Source: Brevipalpus yothersi
Lineage: Eukaryota; Arthropoda; Arachnida; Trombidiformes; Tenuipalpidae
Direction: 5' to 3'
DNA: 64,000 nucleotides
NCBI GenBank assembly: GCA_003956705.1
Contig: QZCP01000046.1
Span: forward strand, 223,605-287,604
In this document: positions 57,182 to 64,000 of the stretch, in pieces
Layout of the letters: each line of letters starts with the position of its first letter
Position numbering within the stretch: the stretch's first letter is position 1
Program-made: the position numbers and the translations under genes
The notes under the pieces: model-generated
Database searches by the model: none
What the model saw: the letters and a program-made list of their open reading frames with translations, nothing else
Told to the model about the DNA's origin: nothing

Positions 57182-59238
57182 ATGAGTATTGTGGAATTTC
57201 ATTCTGCTAATCAACATGGCCATCCATGTGGTTACTGTAAGGGCTCAGATTATCATGGGTACGGTAAGTTTCGAGCAGGTAGTGTATTGTCTTGAGTTAT
57301 TTATGGACAAACTTTTCATCCTCTTTTCTCCGTTATACAGGATTGTCAACTTATCAGCTCAATCCTGATGATTATCAAAAATTAATTGACAGAGGCTGGC
57401 GAAGATGTGGAACTTTTCTATACAAGATGATTATGGAGAAAACATGTTGTCCTCCTTACACTATCAGGTATTTATCTTTTGGTTCCTCAATGTTGATGGT
57501 CCTCAATGATTCTTTTTTCTGATCTCCTTCTTTCGATATTTTTTGTGACACTCTTCTGTGCTAGGTGTAAAGCGTTAGAAATTAAACTCACAAAATCTCA
57601 GCGTAAGACGTTAAAAAGAGTGAGGGACTTCATTGTTCTTGGGAAAATTCCAAAATACACGAAAGATTTAGGATCCGATGAGTGTGGCTCTGGAATTTCT
57701 GAAAAGTTTGGCCCCACAAAAATATCATCAAATATTCCATCCTTGATGAGTAATCCTCACGACACACCTGTGACTCCATCTAATCTGAGGATCAAGCAAG
57801 AAGAAGTGGTACCAATTAAATCTACTAATTGTTTGATCTCGAATGTTGGTGAACGTCGGATAAAGACTCTGAAACAACTGTATCCAAACGAACGGAAAGC
57901 CAAGTTTATTCGAATGAAGAGAAAGTTAAACAAATTAATGGATCGGAAAAAATGTTCAGAAGAAGATGCAATCGCATATATCTTACAAGAAAAGCAAAAT
58001 AAATTGCAAAGACTTCAGAAATCTTTCGATAAGTTTTTCGACTATTCATCATCATCTAAGTCTCTCTTGCATAAAATTGAGGTGAGTTCTCTTACGAATT
58101 GATAGAGCATTCAATAGGTATCACTATGATAAGGATTAATGTTTTCAATGATCCATATTTATATTTACTTCACAGTTCCAATATCTTCTAGTCACCTCAA
58201 GACATGATTATCCAAATTTTAAAGAGTCGTTTGAACTTTATAAAAGATATCAAGTGGATGTTCACGGTGATAATCCTAGTGATATCACTCCGAACTCTTT
58301 CGAAGGATTTCTCATTCGTAATTCTTTCAAGAATGTGAGTTGTATTTTTCAAGTTGCTCAACTCTGCATCGAGCTAGACATGAATTAGTTCGATATGTTC
58401 TGATCTTTCTCACTCTCTCTCAGATTGGACCGTTTTCCAATGAATCTCATGGACTTCCGTATCGCTACGGAACGTATCATATGAAGTACTTGCTTGATGG
58501 AAAATTGATTGCTGTCAGCGTGCTCGATATTCTTCCTGCCTCTGTATCCTCTGTTTATTTCTATTATGATAGAAGCTATAGCTTTCTGAGCCTTGGGACC
58601 TATTCCGCTTTGAGGTGAGAAAAAAAGTTGCTTCTACATTTTCATCTAGCTAATCTTGATCATCCTCACAGGGAAATTCTCTTGGTAAGGGAACTGAACG
58701 CCATACAGCCGACTTTCGAAAATTATTACATGGGTTTCTACATCCACTCTTGTCCAAAAATGAGATATAAGGTATGAATATCTCTTCCAAGTGGCATTGT
58801 TCAATCTTAGAATTCCTCTTTTGTCTTCTAGGGCCAGTATAATCCATCTTTTTTACTCTGTGATCAAGCAAAGACTTGGCAAAGGATCGAAAATTGTACT
58901 TCCAAGCTAGATGCCCACAAATATCCGAGGCTTGAGCCTAATTCAAGTATAGAGGATAAAGAAAGCCTCAATATAACGGATGATGATATTCAAATACTCT
59001 ATTTTGATCAAAGGTAATTACAAGCCTTCCTCAATTTCTCAATCTATGTTTTGCATCCACCGATTGATCACTATGTTCAACTATTTTCAGAAACGACTTC
59101 AGAAAAGTAACGAATTTTAGCTCGATAAAAAAACTGAAACTTGCCAACATCGATTGCAATGATATTCATACCTATGCAAAGTTGGTTGGTCGAACACTTG
59201 CTCGAACAATGCATCTTGTTGTCACACCTTCAATTTGA
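57182..59238 (+). CDS. ATE1: Arginyl-tRNA--protein transferase ATE1
   Basis: Eight exons (57182-57263, 57341-57467, 57565-58081, 58176-58334, 58424-58614, 58672-58771, 58832-59013, 59091-59238) join in phase to 501 residues; human ATE1 has about 518. The N-terminal domain carries the essential cysteine cluster: CGYCKGSDYHGYG near residue 16 and the CC of EKTCCPPYTIR. The C-terminal transferase (GNAT-like) domain shows YRYGTYHMKYLLDGKLIAVS, VLDILPASVSSVYFYYD, LGTYSALREILL and FYIHSCPKMRYKGQYNPSFLL. It moves Arg from Arg-tRNA onto proteins with N-terminal Asp, Glu or oxidised Cys, marking them for N-degron ubiquitin proteolysis. A Lys-rich linker between domains (KQLYPNERKAKF...) is less conserved. 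The eight introns-exons structure is the most intron-dense in the window (introns 57-97 bp). Confidence 0.97.
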
Positions 59239-59743
59239 TATTGACGAAGAGTACATCTATTTTTCAAATTCAAACCATTTTCAACCAAAAAAGCCGGGAA
59301 AAAATTCTGCTCAAGAACTTTTTCTTACAAAATTTTAAAATTATTTGTATTTCTGTTGATAATTCTCATGGGAAAAGATACCTAATAGTTTCAACTCACT
59401 TGTATGTAAATTTTTTCCTAAATAAAACAAACATTTTGCCTCTGTAATCCTCTCTCTTACCTTGCACCAGCGCCGCAAGTACCATTCAACCAAACTTTTT
59501 CATCGATTGAGCTCAAATCTGAAGCTCTCTTCGAGCTGATCCCTGATAAGAAGGAAGTGATCATCAACATCCATCTCTTGGGAGTACACTTTTGCGCCAT
59601 TCAAAGTCAATCAATTCGCCATTCTCAATACTCAACGCACACACATACACATCTACAAATGATTGAAATTTTTTTGTACAATGAGAAAATAATATGCATA
59701 CATCAGATCGTGAGCACTTTCTTCCGTATCTCTTCCTTTTCCT

Positions 59744-59799
<56 letters not shown>

Positions 59800-60993
59800 C
59801 TCTTACTCACTTACAATCCGCATCACTCATCACTTTACATCAATTGTTTCTTTTTCTCCGCTGAACATTCAGCAAGAAAAGGAAACGAAAGAGAGAGAGA
59901 GGAACCAGAGTAGCTCTATCTGCAACAATTGGCTCAATTCGGCTGTCCATCTCACTCTCAAATGGCCAATCCCTATTGAATAGATCTCAAAAGTGACCCT
60001 AAAAGTCACGAGCCCTGTGCCAGGCCTGGTATTAGGCCCACTTTAACCTCAGGCCTTTTTCCGGCACTCACACTTACATACACATATTCGCGCGAGAGAG
60101 AGAGAGGAAGATAGGAATGCGCACATTCATGAAATTCCTTTAAAGCGCTCTCTTAGCTAGACTCTAGCTGCCTGGGATCTTTTCTTGGATGCAATTTTCT
60201 CTCTCTCTCTCTTTCTCTCTTTGTCAATGTTGCTTGGTGGATGAAGAAAAAATTTGTCCACCAAAACTGTCCCTCTCCTTGTTATATGGTATTTAGGGTG
60301 ATAATGTTTGATTTATAAGTCACTTTGGAACCTGTGGAACAGTGTCTGTGTCTGTCTTGTGGATGGATGAAAGAAGAGGTGTTGAAAAATATTTTAATGG
60401 TGGTACATCTTCACTCAGGTTTGGCGGAAAAATAAACAACATCCACCACCACCACCATCAACATCACCACGACAAGTGAAAATAGTGAGAGAGAAAAAGG
60501 TAAGTGTAAATGATTATCATCTCTTGATGAAAGCTTGAGAGAGAGAGAGAGAAAAAAGAGGGAGAGAATCATAAAATTGATCTCCATCATCATCATTGCC
60601 GGTAGTGTGTTCTTTCAGGTGTTTGCCTCTCTCTCTGATACTTTCTCTCTCTCTAATTCTCTCTCTAATTCTCACTCTCTTTCCATGTATATACACTTTT
60701 TTTCTTAATCATGTGAATTTAATTGTGATCAAGTGTTACTTTATTTCTCTCATCATTTTCATTGAAACTCAACTCTTTTTAATGCTCATCACTTTTTTTC
60801 TCTCTTTCACTTTCTCTCTCTGCTAGCAGGTAATTTGCGTGTGTGTGTATGTGTGAATTTTTAATTTCATCTGTGATCTATTGACAGCAATTCTAATCAT
60901 CTTTCATCGACTATCGAATCTCATCATAACCATATTCATAATCATCATCATTCTTTTGACAAAAATCAGCATCCATACCACAATCATTTGACA
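59239..60993. other. Intergenic region and leader of p120-catenin
   Basis: Contains a (CT)n tract at 59748-59796 and many shorter CT/GA tracts. A possible acceptor (attgacag) at 60887 opens the p120-catenin exon upstream of the first ATG. Other open frames follow repeats. Confidence 0.55.
59748..59796. repeat. (CT)n microsatellite
   Basis: About 24 CT units, roughly 1.2 kb upstream of the p120-catenin start codon. Confidence 0.95.
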
Positions 60994-63872
60994 ATGAATC
61001 CATACGAAATGCATCCTTCTCAGGGCTACATTGACTGTCGACCAGGCTATGATGACCGATCCATATATCAGACAGGACCAATGCCTGGACCATCACCCCA
61101 ATCGGTTGTTGGTGGACAGCAACAACAAGTACCACCACCAGTACCACCGCAACCAGTGTATGCAACTCGAGTGGCCCCGGGACTGATTGATGATGGATCT
61201 GGATCTCTGATTGACCGTTCAGTTGGTGGACCAAATGATGGTGTCAGATGGACAACCGGTCCGGGTGGTAGTGATATGCATGACAATATGATGGCAATCA
61301 ATCCGTATGAGCTACATCCGCAAGGATATCTTGATCGACGGCCATCGTACGATGATCGTGGTATATACTCGGGTGGATCAATTCGAGGAATACCCACAGT
61401 TGCAACAGCATCCGCTGTTGGTGGTGTCGGTCCGATGACAGTCCAACAGGCAGGTGTTGTTGGTCCAGTGTTTACGGATGAAAGTGGTCAATCGTCCATT
61501 GTGGGTGGCGATAGGCCTCGGTGGAGAGATCCTGATTTACATGAAGTAATTGAATTTTTATCCCATCCTAATCCAGTGGTTCGTGCCAATGCAGCAGCTC
61601 ATCTACAACATTTATGCTTCAGTGATGATAATACAAAGCAGAAAGCTCGTGCTTTAGGTGCCATTCCATCGTTAATCAATCTAATTAGCCAAGATCCTAT
61701 TGAAATACAGCGGAATGCATGTGGAGCACTGCGAAACATAAGTTATGGACGTCGAAATGATGAAAATAAGAAGGCAATCAAAGCTGCTGGCGGTCTGGTT
61801 GCATTGGTCAATTTAATGCAATCAACCAATGACAATGAATTAGCCGAATTGGTGACCGGAGTTTTATGGAATTTAAGTTCTTGTGAACCACTCAAAAGAC
61901 CCATCATCGACAGTGCCTTGTCGGTACTGGTAAATCGTATTATCATTCCACAATCCGGCTGGACAAGTGTATCACAAATGAATGATTCATCTAACCCAAA
62001 TGCCGGAGGTGGACAAGAGATGTGGTGGTCAGTTGTTTTTCGTAATTCTAGTGGTGTTCTGCGAAATGTTAGCTCAGCGGGTGAATATGCTCGCAAAAGG
62101 TTGCGTGAGTGTACCAATTTAGTTGATTCTCTCATCTATCTAATTCGATCGGCCATTGTAAAGCGTGAAATCGATAACAAATCTGTGGAAAATTGTGTAT
62201 GCATTTTACGCAATTTGTCTTATCGTTGCCAAGAAGTGATTGATCCAGAGTATGATAAAAATATTCCCAATAATGATACAAATCATACATCATCGTCATC
62301 CATAGCATCTTCCCGTGCAGTGGCCATGATGGGCTCTGTAAGTTCTAAAGTTGGTGATAATTTGGGCTGTTTTGGTGTTGGTAGTAAAAAGAAATCAAAA
62401 GAAAATTCATCAGGTCATGAAAGTAAAAGTTTAACACAAGCAACTCAACAATTAAATTTGAATAGCACAAGTGGCGGAACGAGTACCACTTCACTTGGTG
62501 GTAATCGGCGTCCCAATGAGCCAGTCACCGGGATGGAACTATTATGGCAACCGGAAATTGTTCAACCATATCTAGCCATACTATCACTATGTTCCAATCC
62601 TGAAACATTGGAAGCTGCCGCCGGAGCGATACAAAATTTGGCTGCCTGCTATTGGCAGCCATCAATTGATATACGAGCTGCCGTTCGAAAGGAAAAAGGT
62701 TTACCAGTTTTGGTGGAATTATTGCGAATGGAGGTGGATCGAGTTGTGTGTGCTGTGGCCACAGCTTTACGTAATCTAGCCCTTGATCCAAGGAATAAGG
62801 AATTGATAGGAAAGTATGCCATGAGAGACTTAGTATCAAAACTTCCTGAAGGAAATCCCCAGCATGATTCTGGAACATCTGATGATACGATAGCCGCCGT
62901 ACTGGCAACACTCAATGAAGTAATATCTAAAAATGAAGCTTTTGCAAAATCACTCCTGGAAGCTGATGGAATGGTCCGATTGGTGTATATTACGAATAAC
63001 AAATCAAAATTTTCTCCTCGTGTATTCAAGTTCACATCTCAAGTGAGTATATATTTATATCTTTCGACATGTACAATCGAGGCTCTCAGGTCAAAAAGAA
63101 TAGAATTCTCAGATAACAGCTTACTCAACTTGCTTCCTCTATTCTATGCACATCTTTCCTTCCTTTTCTCTCTCTCTCTCTCTTTCTTTATTTCTCTATC
63201 TATCTCTTTCACATACCCTTTTCCGAATGAATGTGAGGGGTGATGATACAAGAGTGGAGAAGAGAGAAGAATGATAAGTGGCTGTAAATCTGTTTCTCTC
63301 TTTGGGTGTGATGATCTATTGCGGATTATCGTTCTCTTTCATCTCTCTCTCTTCCTCTGATTCATTCTTCTCTTTTTCAAGCCTCTTTTCCCATTCAGAA
63401 TTCAAGTTGAGTTCAATGGTTACTTAATCATTCTATACATTTATATATAAATATATTTATGTAGCCCTCTCTATCCAGCTTGACCTACATTATTGTCAAG
63501 ATATTTTTCATTGATTACAATTTTTCTATTGTCTTTTTCTTCTTTCTCCTCCTTTTCTCTTTCTACCTCTCTATCTCTCGACCCCTTTCTTTCTCTTTCT
63601 TTTTGTTCCAGCTACTTTTTAATATGTGGCAACATTTAGATCTTAGAGAGGTTTATCGAAAAGCTGGCTTTAAAGAATCTCATTTTCTGATTCGACACAC
63701 AATTACTCGAAATTCATCGGGTGGAAATTTACTTCTATCTCCTAATTCAAGTGCAAATAACACATTGAGTCGTCCAATGAGTACTCAAAGTGGTACAAGA
63801 TACGAAGACCGCACCTTGCCAAGAGGAGGCGGAGGTCGTGATATGAATTCCACTCAATTGTCTTATAATATG
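60994..63872 (+). CDS. p120ctn: p120/delta-catenin family armadillo protein (3' end outside window)
   Basis: Two exons are visible, 60994-63042 and 63612-63872, joined in phase (tctcaa|gtgagt ... gttccag|ctac), encoding at least 770 residues; a donor (atg|gtatgt) at 63872 shows the gene continues past the window. Translation starts at or before the ATG at 60994: the frame stays open upstream to an acceptor at 60887 through a His/Asn-rich stretch. Residues 1-170 are Gly/Pro/Gln-rich with an internal repeat. Armadillo repeats run from about 172 (PDLHEVIEFLSHPNPVVRAN; IQRNACGALRNISYGR; VTGVLWNLSSCEPLKR; SGVLRNVSSAGEYARKRLR; AVATALRNLALDPRNKELIG). A Ser-rich insert separates repeats 5 and 6, as in p120 relatives. 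These proteins bind the cadherin juxtamembrane region and tune Rho GTPases. The intron at 63043-63611 is CT-rich. Confidence 0.92.
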
Positions 63873-64000
63873 GTATGTCCATCTTTATCCTTTCCTGTCC
63901 GAGACTCTTGATCTCATTTAAATGGATTGAGATCAATCACTTCTCACATCTTTTTTTTGTCGTATTCTACTTCTTCTCCATCTTCTTCTTCTTGGAATGC

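Noticed and set aside
63043..63243. Extension of the p120-catenin frame past 63042
   Set aside because: The frame continues into intronic CT-rich sequence; the donor at 63043 and acceptor at 63611 restore the conserved end of the armadillo domain.

Overview
This is eukaryotic, arthropod-type DNA, and I read it as probably a mite or a close chelicerate relative. The support is spliceosomal genes with short introns (mostly 50-130 bp, GT...AG), AT-rich intergenic DNA with long (CT)n/(GA)n tracts, a divergent ionotropic (glutamate-like) receptor, an arthropod-style four-pass membrane protein, and a secreted pectate lyase of the kind known in some plant- or detritus-feeding mites and springtails. 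I cannot name the species. There are no operons, insertion sequences or CRISPR arrays.

Left third (1-20 kb): the 3' end of an LKB1/STK11-like kinase; WDSUB1 (WD40-SAM-U-box); a three-exon secreted pectate lyase; MRCK/genghis khan (a seven-exon Cdc42-binding kinase with kinase, coiled-coil, C1, PH, CNH and CRIB parts); an SLC17-type anion transporter on the minus strand; an intron-containing tRNA-Tyr(GUA); cytosolic malate dehydrogenase; and a small DMAC1-like mitochondrial membrane protein.

Middle (20-43 kb): a LAP-family leucine-rich-repeat protein (Erbin/LRRC7-like) that ends without a visible PDZ domain; a DNAJC4-like J-protein flanked on both sides by copies of one duplicated segment; alkaline ceramidase; BBS7 (ciliary BBSome); a Pasiflora-like tetraspan; and a two-exon type II membrane glycosyltransferase-like gene with a decayed partial copy 2.3 kb upstream.

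Right third (43-64 kb): the Mnt bHLH-zipper repressor, site-1 protease (MBTPS1), an ionotropic-receptor-like gene with a decayed C-terminal copy upstream, arginyl-tRNA-protein transferase ATE1 (eight exons), and a p120/delta-catenin armadillo gene that runs off the right edge.

Most genes are ordinary housekeeping, polarity, ciliary or signalling genes and do not form one pathway. Loose themes are cell polarity and junctions (LKB1, MRCK, LAP, Pasiflora-like, p120-catenin) and sphingolipid/sterol control (ceramidase, S1P). The accessory and possibly acquired part is the pectate lyase, the glycosyltransferase-like gene, the receptor, and their recent local duplicates. I rebuilt exon boundaries by hand from GT/AG sites, reading-frame phase and family similarity remembered from known proteins; no searches were run.
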